From Nanobdellota archaeon (GTDB lineage Archaea > Nanoarchaeota > Nanoarchaeia > Parvarchaeales > Parvarchaeaceae): a stretch of DNA of 24,229 bases. Location of the stretch: assembly GCA_021852135.1 (NCBI GenBank), contig JAJZOB010000043.1:1-24229 (forward strand), given 5' to 3'. A program made the position numbers and the translations under genes. This document shows, in pieces, positions 1 through 7,982 of this stretch (positions within the stretch are counted from its first letter, which is position 1; the number at the start of each line of letters is the position of its first letter). The notes beneath the pieces are model-generated. The model did no database searches. It was not told the origin of the DNA and was given only the letters and a program-made list of their open reading frames with translations.

Positions 1-1196
1 TTTATCATATCTATTATATCTTTGGGATATTTCCCACCGTAAAGATTCTCTATAATCGTATTAGTCTTTTCTTCTATCTCTTGGACTAAAGACTTGAAAA
101 AATTAAGGTCGGCATAAGAGAATATAAACTCCCAATCTGTGTAGGATTTTGCTATTTCCAATATCTCGGATAACCCTCTATTTTCCTTCTTCATATAATT
201 TCTTTTTTCCTCTTCGGAAAGCAAGTCATAAAGTGTGCCGTGCCTACCTTCGTCCCACCGTTTTTCTACGTCCTTAAACAGTCTAAAACCAAGATAATAA
301 GGAAGTTGCGCTGGGGATAGAACGTCTGCTACTTGGAGTACCCCTTTCCTCATCTTGAATGCCGTATCCATATCATATTTTGCTACTTCTTCCACATATT
401 TGTCTTCAACAAAAGTTGCAAAACCCTCATGCAGTATCTTTATCCTTGCCCCCTTCATAATTTGATTTATATCATAAACTATTTCTAGCACCTCCTTCTC
501 CCAGGGATTCAACCTTATATTTTCAAGCGTAAATTTATAAACATCGTAAATATCTTCTTCTGGATAGGTTTCATCCTTACTGTAATAATCGTTCTTTTTA
601 TTCGTATGAAAATCTGGGAACATGTCAATAAGCCCACTTAGTGTTTGTGAGTAATCGTACATTTTTTCGACGGTTTTTATATCAAGTCTACTCTCTATTT
701 CTCTGTACCTGTCTCTGTAATAAGCATGCTTGTTTGAATTAGATTTTATGCTTTTTGCAAGTCTATTGTTATATTCTATATGCAAGTGCCCGTACACATG
801 AGCCATCACACTTAACACCTCATCATAAGTGTCGTTTTGGTTTATGTAAACTGAAGTATATTCCTCCTTTTCTAGAGGATTATAAAACTTGTGCCCGACC
901 ATCTCGTACAAAACCCCTTGCCGGTATTTCATGTTGTTCTCCTGTATTATCTTCTCCTGGCCCGCCTCCCACGTAGGCAGAGGTGTACCATAAAGAGCAA
1001 CCTTTTCTGCGAACTCTTCATTATCAAGTATCTTAAATTCTACATTACCAAATGAAAGGCCTAGTTTGTCTATCATGAACGATGCTATTTTTCTTGCTTC
1101 TGCTGTATATTTTTCGTCTATTACGGACCCGTGCGTGGCTATTACTTTTATTTCTTTTCCATCTACCAGCAAGTTATCAAGTGGTTTCTTTGCCAT
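1..1196 (-). CDS. spoVR: SpoVR/YcgB family protein (C-terminus cut by window edge)
   Basis: SpoVR-family protein, read on the minus strand from the ATG at 1196-1194; about 398 residues are present and the C-terminus lies beyond base 1. E. coli YcgB is about 510 residues, so roughly 100 may be missing. Family landmarks are visible. AHVYGH lies near residues 132-137 and is followed by an EYNNR stretch, matching the family's AHxxGHxxFxxNN region. A downstream LHEGFATF matches the NEGWA(T/S)(F/Y) region. LPYYLGFRLFKDVEKRW matches the NPYxLGF block. The two His-rich motifs are suggestive of a metalloenzyme, but the reaction is unknown. Only one base separates this ATG from the stop of the upstream YeaH gene, so translation is probably coupled. 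It is the last visible gene of the prkA-prkA-yeaH-spoVR operon. In bacteria SpoVR affects spore cortex formation, and ycgB belongs to the RpoS-type stress regulon. The family assignment is firm; the function in archaea is inferred only from the cluster. Confidence 0.9.
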   Translation of the reverse strand, partial: MAKKPLDNLLVDGKEIKVIATHGSVIDEKYTAEARKIASFMIDKLGLSFGNVEFKILDNEEFAEKVALYGTPLPTWEAGQEKIIQENNMKYRQGVLYEMVGHKFYNPLEKEEYTSVYINQNDTYDEVLSVMAHVYGHLHIEYNNRLAKSIKSNSNKHAYYRDRYREIESRLDIKTVEKMYDYSQTLSGLIDMFPDFHTNKKNDYYSKDETYPEEDIYDVYKFTLENIRLNPWEKEVLEIVYDINQIMKGARIKILHEGFATFVEDKYVEEVAKYDMDTAFKMRKGVLQVADVLSPAQLPYYLGFRLFKDVEKRWDEGRHGTLYDLLSEEEKRNYMKKENRGLSEILEIAKSYTDWEFIFSYADLNFFKSLVQEIEEKTNTIIENLYGGKYPKDIIDMI

Positions 1197-1197
1197 A

Positions 1198-2262
1198 TTA
1201 ATTTAAAAGAGCATCAAGCACTTTTTTCACGTTTCCATAAGAAACGTTATTGCCCGATTTTACCTCGCTGACTTTTCCCTTCTCAATGGAGTTTATCATT
1301 TTATAAAAACCATCTGAATCACTGCCTACTTGTAGGTAAAATGCCTTTGTAAGCCTAGGTAGCAGTTTTTTAAGTGTATTATAAAGGGCGCGGTTATCAT
1401 CTGAATTTTCCCCATCTGTTATGTGCAGCAGGAAAACATCCTCAGACTCATATTCTATTTTTTCCTTGTAAGGGGACATTGAATTATATAAACTTCCGTC
1501 CATCATATCCATAACCAATTTGTAGGCAGGCTCAAATGAGGTTCCACCGTTCGCTACAAGCTTGTAAAAATCTTCTTTTTTACGCGGATCGAATTCAAAT
1601 GCCTCGGTAGTATGCGCCAAATACCTTATTTTCACAGTGTTTTCATATTTTTGTCTTAGCCAAAACTCTATCAAACCTGCAATTGTAGCAGAAAACTCGC
1701 CATATGCGTCCATGGACCCGCTTACATCTCTCATTATAATAAACGTAGCCGATAAATTTGGAACCATTTTTTCTTCAATAAAGTTATAACGCATGTCCTC
1801 GTCTCTCACATCCACTTTGAAACCATTCTTTTCAAAATAACCTGTTGCCATCTGCCGATCGAGCATTGCCTCTATTGTTTTTTCTTGATTTTCGTCAACA
1901 CCATTCTCAGCAGTCAATAAACTATAAAGTTTTTTATCCTTCTTACCTGGTTTAGAAAAAGAAAGCCCCCAGTTTTCCATCATTTGCTTAAGCCTCCTTT
2001 GATCCACACCTACCCGTACCTTTGAATTCTTGCCATTGCCCCCTTCTCCATCATTATCATCCCCGTCTCCTTCGCCATCCCCCTCGCCATTTCCACCAAG
2101 GCCATTGTATGATATCATAGGGTTTATCTTAACAGGTATGGTCTTTATAACGGTTTGCCCATCATTTATATCACGTATATCCGTAGAAGTAAGGATAAGA
2201 TCGTCTTCCTCATCAATCTTCCTTCTATATTTATCTTCTGCATCCCCCAATTCACTCGTCAT
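1198..2262 (-). CDS. yeaH: YeaH/UPF0229 (DUF444) von Willebrand A-type protein
   Basis: A 354-residue YeaH/UPF0229 protein. The C-terminal half is a vWA-like domain with a complete MIDAS-type metal site: DVSGS at residues 179-183, the Thr of GGTSF at 241, and the Asp of ITDGEN at 283. Residues 56-79 form a Gly/Asp/Glu/Asn low-complexity linker, also typical of YeaH proteins, between an N-terminal basic/acidic segment and the vWA domain. The start codon lies inside the end of the upstream ATPase gene: 11 bases are shared and ATGACGAGTGA serves both genes, so coupled translation is likely. The downstream SpoVR gene follows after one base. vWA proteins with a MIDAS commonly act as partners of AAA+ ATPases (for example MoxR-vWA pairs). 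By analogy this protein may bridge the two PrkA-type ATPases and a client; that is inference. Confidence 0.9.
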   Translation of the reverse strand: MTSELGDAEDKYRRKIDEEDDLILTSTDIRDINDGQTVIKTIPVKINPMISYNGLGGNGEGDGEGDGDDNDGEGGNGKNSKVRVGVDQRRLKQMMENWGLSFSKPGKKDKKLYSLLTAENGVDENQEKTIEAMLDRQMATGYFEKNGFKVDVRDEDMRYNFIEEKMVPNLSATFIIMRDVSGSMDAYGEFSATIAGLIEFWLRQKYENTVKIRYLAHTTEAFEFDPRKKEDFYKLVANGGTSFEPAYKLVMDMMDGSLYNSMSPYKEKIEYESEDVFLLHITDGENSDDNRALYNTLKKLLPRLTKAFYLQVGSDSDGFYKMINSIEKGKVSEVKSGNNVSYGNVKKVLDALLN

Positions 2263-4075
2263 AAAACAAAGTTCCCTCCTTGTATATTTTAAATGCTTCT
2301 TCTACTGCTTCATTGAAATAACCGCGCTTTGTAATCAGGAAATTCTTTATATAGGAGTAGAGTTCAGAGTTTCTATCTATATCCTTTCCTGTTTCTCCTA
2401 TAAAATCCTTAAATTTATTCTCCTTTTTTATGAGGTCTTTGTCTGCTGACAGAAGAAAATGCAGAAGATCTTCAAATCTTGTCTTGTAATTTACCGTCTG
2501 CAGAGACACTTTTTTTAACTTAAATGCATTTACCTGATTTTTTAGACCGTCTATATCGAAATATCTGCCCGCTTCTGCAAGATAACCATTCGTATCTCTG
2601 AATCCCTGGGAGGGGTTTACTGAAAGCATTGAATCTACATATTCTGAGATAGTTCTTGTGTAATCCTGAAAATGTTCACCTGAATAGAATGAAAGCAAAG
2701 CATAATCTATTTCAAATCTCACATCATTTGTTATGACAGAATCCATATATCCTCTTATTGTTTCATATACATCTTCCCCAATCTTTTCTTGGTTGTTATC
2801 AAGATAACGCACTATATCCGAAAACAAAAGAGAATCTTTTGGCTTATTTGAGCTATAATTAAAATCAAGTATACTACTTATAGCTCTGGAGGATATGCCT
2901 GAAGTCCAACCACTTTTATATCTACCCGCCTCATATATTATCTGGTACGCAGCGTCTCTTAAGTACCTGCTTTCTTCAAAATCCTTCTTTGAAACGTAAG
3001 AATCGTGATCCGGAAGTAGCTTACCCAAAAAATTCGATGTTGACTGTGTCATCTTCCTTTCAAACTCCTTTAAATTTGATGAATCATAATAATCAAGCAG
3101 CTCCAGGATGTTATCGATCTTGTCATTATCTGCTTCGTCAATTTCACTGCCGGAAATTCTTGATAATACGTTCAATTTTGTAATGTACTCCAGAAACTTT
3201 GGAACCATATTTTTAACCGGTATTCTAGCTTCAACGGCAAGCCTTTTTTCCTCCGAATATGAAAGATTGCGTCTGACATCAACGCGTATTATCCTTTCGA
3301 GCAACGGTCGTGATTCTCTTTCCCTTTCTTCAGTCAGTTCCATAAACGTTTCGTTACTGTGCATTATTATCAAACTATCCAAAGGTATCCTGTTTCCTAT
3401 CAAATCAGAGAAATTATTATCGTATATGTTGTTTAAAAGCTGGAAGACCTTCGGATTTATATCTTCCAATCTGCTTTTATCCGCACTTATTGTTAGGACA
3501 GACCTGTTAGAGTTCATTATTACTTGTATAAATGAAGGAAGGAGGAAGCTGTCTCCAAATTCAACTATAGAAGACCTTGGAAAAATTCTGTCCAATTTTA
3601 TGTTTTTAGTGTTTATTGTTTTATTTTCCAGGACATCCTCCAATTTATGCTCACATTGATAACATATTTCTGGCCTTTTGTGATTCATTGTTTTTGTAGA
3701 CCCTCCGTTTTTTAGGTCGAGTGGAAGGACAGACCTGTATATGTTATATGGATTTTCGTTGTACTGACATTTTGTACCGTTTATATTCAATGTAAAAATT
3801 TCATGGTCTATAGAATATTTTTTGTATGCCTTTACAATGCTGTTTATAATTTCAGTTTTCCCACTTCCGCTTGGACCAATCAACAACAGTAGTGGTGTGT
3901 AACCTTGTCTTGAAATAAACGATGCCTGTTCCAGGGCGCTCATAAGTGTTTCCTTCACGTCCTTTATTCCGTATATGCCATCGAAAGCCTTTTCAGAAAT
4001 TACGCTTTTCCTGATAAGGTCTACGGTACTTTCCTCCTCGCTTTCCACTAGGCGTTCAAGGCCAATACTCTCCAT
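2252..4075 (-). CDS. prkA2: PrkA-type AAA+ ATPase / putative serine protein kinase, second paralog
   Basis: A 607-residue PrkA-family (YeaG-like) protein. The N-terminal AAA+ core has a Walker A motif GPSGSGKT at residues 67-74. KCQYNENPYN (about 102-111) corresponds to the family's ExPL-type segment. RSSIVEFGD sits where PrkA proteins have the GIVEFxE Walker B-like strand. LIIMHSNETF followed by a LLERI segment matches the sensor region with its HSN. Cysteines at 103, 138 and 141 (the last two as CYQC) could bind a metal. The region after about residue 320 is helical and diverged, so I cannot confirm the kinase-like C-terminal domain of bacterial PrkA. The gene starts 9 bases after the first paralog ends and overlaps yeaH by 11 bases. 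It is only distantly similar to the first paralog and is not a recent duplicate. Haloarchaea also carry two neighbouring PrkA genes with UPF0229 and SpoVR genes. The family call is good; protein kinase activity is not shown by the sequence. Confidence 0.82.
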   Translation of the reverse strand: MESIGLERLVESEEESTVDLIRKSVISEKAFDGIYGIKDVKETLMSALEQASFISRQGYTPLLLLIGPSGSGKTEIINSIVKAYKKYSIDHEIFTLNINGTKCQYNENPYNIYRSVLPLDLKNGGSTKTMNHKRPEICYQCEHKLEDVLENKTINTKNIKLDRIFPRSSIVEFGDSFLLPSFIQVIMNSNRSVLTISADKSRLEDINPKVFQLLNNIYDNNFSDLIGNRIPLDSLIIMHSNETFMELTEERERESRPLLERIIRVDVRRNLSYSEEKRLAVEARIPVKNMVPKFLEYITKLNVLSRISGSEIDEADNDKIDNILELLDYYDSSNLKEFERKMTQSTSNFLGKLLPDHDSYVSKKDFEESRYLRDAAYQIIYEAGRYKSGWTSGISSRAISSILDFNYSSNKPKDSLLFSDIVRYLDNNQEKIGEDVYETIRGYMDSVITNDVRFEIDYALLSFYSGEHFQDYTRTISEYVDSMLSVNPSQGFRDTNGYLAEAGRYFDIDGLKNQVNAFKLKKVSLQTVNYKTRFEDLLHFLLSADKDLIKKENKFKDFIGETGKDIDRNSELYSYIKNFLITKRGYFNEAVEEAFKIYKEGTLFYDE

Positions 4076-4084
4076 AAATTAGAC

Positions 4085-6301
4085 CTATTTATCTGTAAAA
4101 AGATGATAGGCAACACTGGCGCATTGTTTACAGTAACCAATATCAATCAACTTGCTTATTATCCTCTCTTGGTCAAGTTCAGTGGCAGTTCCAGCTACGG
4201 ATGCACTTAGTTTGTCTACTATCCCTGCCGTAAGCTGTGGGTGTCTCTCAATTATCGTGGGTGTAAGTACCTTTACAAGCTCATCTATACTTTTCTTGTT
4301 GTTGGCGATAGAAGCATCGTTTATTATACTGTAAATACTTTCGCGCAGTACATCGCTCCTCAAGTTTGCCCTTTTCTCAAGATCCGTAACAAAATTGTAG
4401 TCAATAGGCTGTACAGTTCCAAACATTGGAACCCTTACTTTTTTGTCATTTTCTTCGCCGGTCTTTTTTATGTAGTACACGTTTATAACGTACTTATTTA
4501 CGAGATCCTGCACCTTCTCTGACCCGTATTCGACCATTGATACATCATTTTTCATCATCCTTTTTATTTCATCGTATGCATCCTGGATTATGGTACTGCC
4601 TTCTCCCTTTTCCCTAGGCTGCACTCTCGCCTTTGTTTCTGGCGATAGATCCTCCATAGTATTCAGAAAGTCTTCGATGTATCTTGTACCGTTCGAACTG
4701 TCAAGTATTGTTCCAAGGCACACCTTTTCCTTGAGCTCTTCCTTAGGTATATAGCCTGCTTCTACGCCCATTTTTCTGCTGAAGTTCGCATAAGAAAGCA
4801 GTTTTGAAGGTGATTTTACCATGTCGTCGTAAGGTATGCCAAGTTTTACTCCTTCTTCCAGCTCCAAAATTGGCTTCTGTGTTGCTTCTCTTAGTATGTC
4901 TTGAAGGGATACTTTTATTTCTGGCACGAAAACTCCATTATATATATCGGCTTTATCTTTGAGGGGGATATTATCATAATGGGAAATACTTGCTTCTACC
5001 CATATCCTAGATAACATTCTTAATAGATGCGGAGGGTAATGCATGTTCAGCTCCTTCGCTGCATGCCTATATATATCCTCCAATGCAGTTTCAGCATCGG
5101 AAAGCTTCGTCATAGACCTAAACACAATTATATTCGACCTACGCAGAAGGTAGGGCTTTATACTATCAGCTATTTTTTTGTAGTCGTCCATATTTGTGGT
5201 TCCTATCATTATTGCGTCAAAGGACTCTTTAAAGGATGGGGACACCTTTGTTCTTGTATCCTGTACGAAGTCCAAAAGGGAATTTGCAAAAGATGAAGAA
5301 CCTTTAAGAACTTCACTTATATATATTATATTTCCTCTTGGGGAAGGGGCTGATTGGCTGCCAAGTATACCAAAATCGTACGCCAAAACATTCGAGTTAT
5401 CTCCGCCCAATTCATTCAGTATCCTGTAGAACATTCTTCCTCCAAATATCCCTTTATAATCCAAATGCTGGTCGTCTGCTGCAACAACCGGCTCTGATAT
5501 GTGGATAACATCATCGTCACTTGCCAGTTCCACGCTTACAAGTTTTTCAATTATGCTCTGTATCTTCTCATGATCGGGCTTATGGTCTTTCAAAATAAAT
5601 TGGCCGAGAGAATCTGAAAGCGTTCCTTTTACCTTGCTAAGAGTAGAACTAACCGCCCCTCTCTTGTTTATAGTAGGTACTGTCCAGTATTCACTGTCTT
5701 GTTTGTCCATACTTTCTATAAGTTCTTCTATCTTTGTTTTTTTAGAAGAGCCAGGCCTTTTCTGTAATAAGTAGATTTCATCCTGTATGTTTTCGCCTAA
5801 CGTCAATTTTCTTTTTCCTCTGGAGCCCAATTGAGAATGAACGTCCTGCAAAAACTTTTGCTTTTGCTCTTCTGTCAGCACGTTCAATGCTGGATTATTT
5901 TCGAGTGAATCTAAATCTAATTTTAAAACATACTGCACTCCTGTTCCTTCAGAATAAACCCTCAAGGTCTCTGCCAAAGTATTAAGAAACTCGCTTTTAC
6001 CTGCACCTGGTGGGGAGATTATTACTGTAAGTTTGTTTTTCATGTCACTATTTCTTGCTGCCCTTTTAAGAAAAGAAACAAACTCTTCGGCGAAGTCACT
6101 TGAATCATATCTAGTTTTTATGTTTCTTTGATCATTTGGCTGCCTTACAAGAAACTGCCATTTGCCATCTTTTCTGCCATATGACTCAATTGCAGCCAAT
6201 GCCCTCTGATTTGCATTATAGAATAACTCTGGCTTGTCTTTACTTAACATCAGAAATTCATCTAAACTAACTTTTTGTCCAAACGAAGTTTTTTCTACCA
6301 T
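4085..6301 (-). CDS. prkA1: PrkA-type serine protein kinase / AAA+ ATPase, first paralog
   Basis: PrkA-family protein, 738 residues from the preferred start at 6301. An in-frame ATG at 6358 would add 19 residues. I prefer 6301 for two reasons. A TATA box (TATATAT, 6319-6325 on minus) lies about 24 nt before it, as expected for a leaderless mRNA. The family-like sequence also begins right after it (VSLDEFL, then NANQRALAAIESYG). Walker A is PPGAGKSE, residues 97-104 from this start. RGNIIYISEVLKG aligns with the RGivEFxExxK block of PrkA and is followed by LLDFVQDTRT (family LLxxTQE). TTNMDDY occupies the sensor position and LLRRSNIIVF the RIxVV strand. The protein ends with CKQC, a possible metal pair. 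At 738 residues it is longer than E. coli YeaG (about 644). It leads the four-gene operon; the next gene starts 9 bases after its stop. The family call is good, but kinase activity is assumed only from family membership. Confidence 0.84.
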   Translation of the reverse strand: MVEKTSFGQKVSLDEFLMLSKDKPELFYNANQRALAAIESYGRKDGKWQFLVRQPNDQRNIKTRYDSSDFAEEFVSFLKRAARNSDMKNKLTVIISPPGAGKSEFLNTLAETLRVYSEGTGVQYVLKLDLDSLENNPALNVLTEEQKQKFLQDVHSQLGSRGKRKLTLGENIQDEIYLLQKRPGSSKKTKIEELIESMDKQDSEYWTVPTINKRGAVSSTLSKVKGTLSDSLGQFILKDHKPDHEKIQSIIEKLVSVELASDDDVIHISEPVVAADDQHLDYKGIFGGRMFYRILNELGGDNSNVLAYDFGILGSQSAPSPRGNIIYISEVLKGSSSFANSLLDFVQDTRTKVSPSFKESFDAIMIGTTNMDDYKKIADSIKPYLLRRSNIIVFRSMTKLSDAETALEDIYRHAAKELNMHYPPHLLRMLSRIWVEASISHYDNIPLKDKADIYNGVFVPEIKVSLQDILREATQKPILELEEGVKLGIPYDDMVKSPSKLLSYANFSRKMGVEAGYIPKEELKEKVCLGTILDSSNGTRYIEDFLNTMEDLSPETKARVQPREKGEGSTIIQDAYDEIKRMMKNDVSMVEYGSEKVQDLVNKYVINVYYIKKTGEENDKKVRVPMFGTVQPIDYNFVTDLEKRANLRSDVLRESIYSIINDASIANNKKSIDELVKVLTPTIIERHPQLTAGIVDKLSASVAGTATELDQERIISKLIDIGYCKQCASVAYHLFTDK

Positions 6302-6317
6302 ATTATTTAACCCCCAA

Positions 6318-6327
6318 CATATATAGG
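6318..6327 (-). promoter_or_regulatory. TATA box of the prkA-yeaH-spoVR operon
   Basis: On the minus strand the bases read CCTATATATG, about 24 nt upstream of the ATG at 6301. This spacing places transcription start at or within a few bases of that ATG. It lies inside the longer reading frame that begins at 6358, which argues against the longer start. Confidence 0.6.
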
Positions 6328-6358
6328 AATCCATTTCCTTTATATACTTTTTCTTCAA

Positions 6359-6712
6359 AAAATTCTAAATTTTTACTTAAGTTTTTAATAAAATTTACAA
6401 ATTTTGTACCAAATACCTTCATAAAACGGTTATTTTCTGATATTGACATATTCCTTTTCACAATTCGCCTTTCACCAAATTATTCAATAGTAACCATATG
6501 GAAATTAAATAAAAATTAGATTTTAACCTTCGCCCAAACAAAATCTGAAAAAATGACAGAAATCATCCGGGCGTATTAGTTTGTCTTAATCGGATATAAA
6601 GAAAAAGTGAAGCGCCATGAGTATATTGAAAAAATCGAAGACTCTCCAGCGAATGCGCTCTTTTGCATTTTTGTATATTGAAATTTATTGTATTTAAATC
6701 TATCACTTTATA
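6359..6712. other. 354-bp gene-poor spacer between hisS and the prkA operon
   Basis: No ORF of normal size. The stretch is AT-rich with a less AT-rich patch at about 6531-6660. In that patch CGCCC (6531-6535) can pair with GGGCG (6569-6573). AGCGC (6611-6615) can pair with GCGCT near 6655-6659, with GAGT/ACTC nested inside. A TATA-like GATATAAA (about 6592-6599, plus strand) precedes a 26-codon ORF at 6617. These features could be an unannotated small RNA, a microprotein gene, or chance. No C/D-box pair (RTGATGA with CTGA) was convincing on either strand. Confidence 0.4.
6617..6697 (+). CDS. Possible 26-codon microprotein ORF (weak)
   Basis: A short plus-strand ORF, ATG to TAA. The peptide has a basic N-terminal half (MSILKKSKTLQRMRS) and a hydrophobic end (FAFLYIEIYCI). 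The only reason to list it is that GATATAAA ends 17 bases before the ATG, the spacing of archaeal leaderless genes. It lies in the prkA1-hisS spacer on the opposite strand to both. It has no recognised family and no ribosome-binding site, and it could easily be chance. Confidence 0.15.
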   Translation: MSILKKSKTLQRMRSFAFLYIEIYCI

Positions 6713-7948
6713 TTAAAATAAATTTTTGACTTCATCAACTATAGAACTTACATTAAATTTCATTTCTCTTTTGCTTTCAAGATCCCTAACAGTGACAAGA
6801 TTTTCTTGCAGATCTCTATTTCCTACTATTATCGCGTATTTAATCTTTTTTGAATTGCAGTAATCCAAACCTTTTGAAAGCGACACTTCATCTAATAAAA
6901 CATCAGTAGTTATTCCCGCTTTTCTTAAATCCGCAGCTATTTCTCTTGCTTTGTCCATGTTATCTACGCTTAGAACGCAGAAGCTATTGTAAAATTCGTT
7001 TTTGTAATTTGCCGTCAAAACCTCCATTATTACATCAAAGCCTATGGCTCCGCCAACTATGGCAAAATCTGCATCGAAGTTCTTACTGATTTTATTATAT
7101 CTACCGCCACCGGCAAGTACTACTCCCTTTAGTTCCCCTTCCGTAAATTCAAATTCAAATATGCTACCATCATAGTAATCTTGCCCTCGCACTAATGACC
7201 TGTCAAAGTACACTCCTTCTATACCATAAGCCTTCTTTAGGTCTGCCATTAGATAATCTACTTCCTTTATGCCATCAAGTTCGGCTACTTCTTTTCCATT
7301 AAGGTAATCCTTTACTTTTTCTGCTTTTTCTTTCCCTATTAAATCACTTATTCTTTTAGTAATCTCTTCAACTCCTACTTTATTCATCTTGTCAATTTCC
7401 CTTAAAACCTGCACAATTTTTTCTGCTTCTACCTGTAGATTTTCCATTAAAGACGTAAGAATCTTCCTGTTGCTTACATTTATCTTGTAATTTTTTATGC
7501 CAAGCTTTTTCAGCGCAAAGTCTATGCATGCTATAACCTCAGAATCATACACTAAATTTGAAGAGCCGAACACGTCTATATCTGCCTGTATAAACTCTCT
7601 CCACCTGCCTTTTTTAGTATCTTCATATCTCCACACATTTCCTATGCTATAAGCTCTAAGTGGAAAAACAAGAGATTTGTTTCCAGAGACAACCCTTAAT
7701 TTGGATATAGTATGCTCAGGCCTCAATGCAAGTTTCTCTCCTTTTTTGTCCTCGAACGAATAAAGCTGCGACTCTATTTCAGGACCGGATTTATTGGTAA
7801 AAAGTGATAAATACTCGAATGAAGGCGTCTCTATTGGTTCAAAGCCGAACAACTCATAGGATTTTCGTATTGTTTCTAGCGCCTGTTGCCTTAAAACTGC
7901 CTTTACACCTATAAAGTCTCTTACGCCTTTTACCTTCTCAATTATCAT
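6713..7948 (-). CDS. hisS: Histidyl-tRNA synthetase
   Basis: Class II histidyl-tRNA synthetase, 411 residues, which charges tRNA-His in translation. Visible landmarks are LRPEHT at 75-80, the motif 2 region WRYEDTKKGRWREFIQADID at about 106-125, the histidine-binding block LVRGQDYYDG at 252-261, and motif 3-type LAGGGRYNKI at 278-287. A C-terminal anticodon-binding domain covers about residues 320-411. Length and domain order are normal for the family. The start at 7948 is supported by a TATA box, TTTTTAAATC on minus at 7968-7977, some 25 nt upstream, which fits a leaderless transcript. It appears to be a single-gene transcription unit. Confidence 0.97.
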   Translation of the reverse strand: MIIEKVKGVRDFIGVKAVLRQQALETIRKSYELFGFEPIETPSFEYLSLFTNKSGPEIESQLYSFEDKKGEKLALRPEHTISKLRVVSGNKSLVFPLRAYSIGNVWRYEDTKKGRWREFIQADIDVFGSSNLVYDSEVIACIDFALKKLGIKNYKINVSNRKILTSLMENLQVEAEKIVQVLREIDKMNKVGVEEITKRISDLIGKEKAEKVKDYLNGKEVAELDGIKEVDYLMADLKKAYGIEGVYFDRSLVRGQDYYDGSIFEFEFTEGELKGVVLAGGGRYNKISKNFDADFAIVGGAIGFDVIMEVLTANYKNEFYNSFCVLSVDNMDKAREIAADLRKAGITTDVLLDEVSLSKGLDYCNSKKIKYAIIVGNRDLQENLVTVRDLESKREMKFNVSSIVDEVKNLF

Positions 7949-7967
7949 TATTATACTAAGAAATCAA

Positions 7968-7977
7968 GATTTAAAAA
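7968..7977 (-). promoter_or_regulatory. TATA box of hisS
   Basis: TTTTTAAATC on the minus strand, about 20-29 nt before the hisS ATG. It lies just downstream of the 8-bp inverted repeat at 7983-8003. Confidence 0.45.
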
Positions 7978-7982
7978 CATAA

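Noticed and set aside
755..976. Plus-strand ORF of 73 codons
   Set aside because: It is antisense to the SpoVR gene and has no ribosome-binding site, TATA box or recognisable domain.
2033..2092. Apparent tandem hexamer-like repeat in the YeaH gene
   Set aside because: It encodes the GD/GE-rich linker seen in YeaH proteins; the units are imperfect and not a separate repeat element.
2030..2449. Plus-strand ORF with a Pro/Ser-rich start
   Set aside because: The Pro/Ser run is the antisense reading of the Gly/Asp/Glu linker in the YeaH gene; the rest overlaps PrkA2.
3108..3659. Plus-strand ORF of 183 codons
   Set aside because: It is antisense to PrkA2, which has clear Walker motifs; the long open frame comes from codon bias of the real gene.
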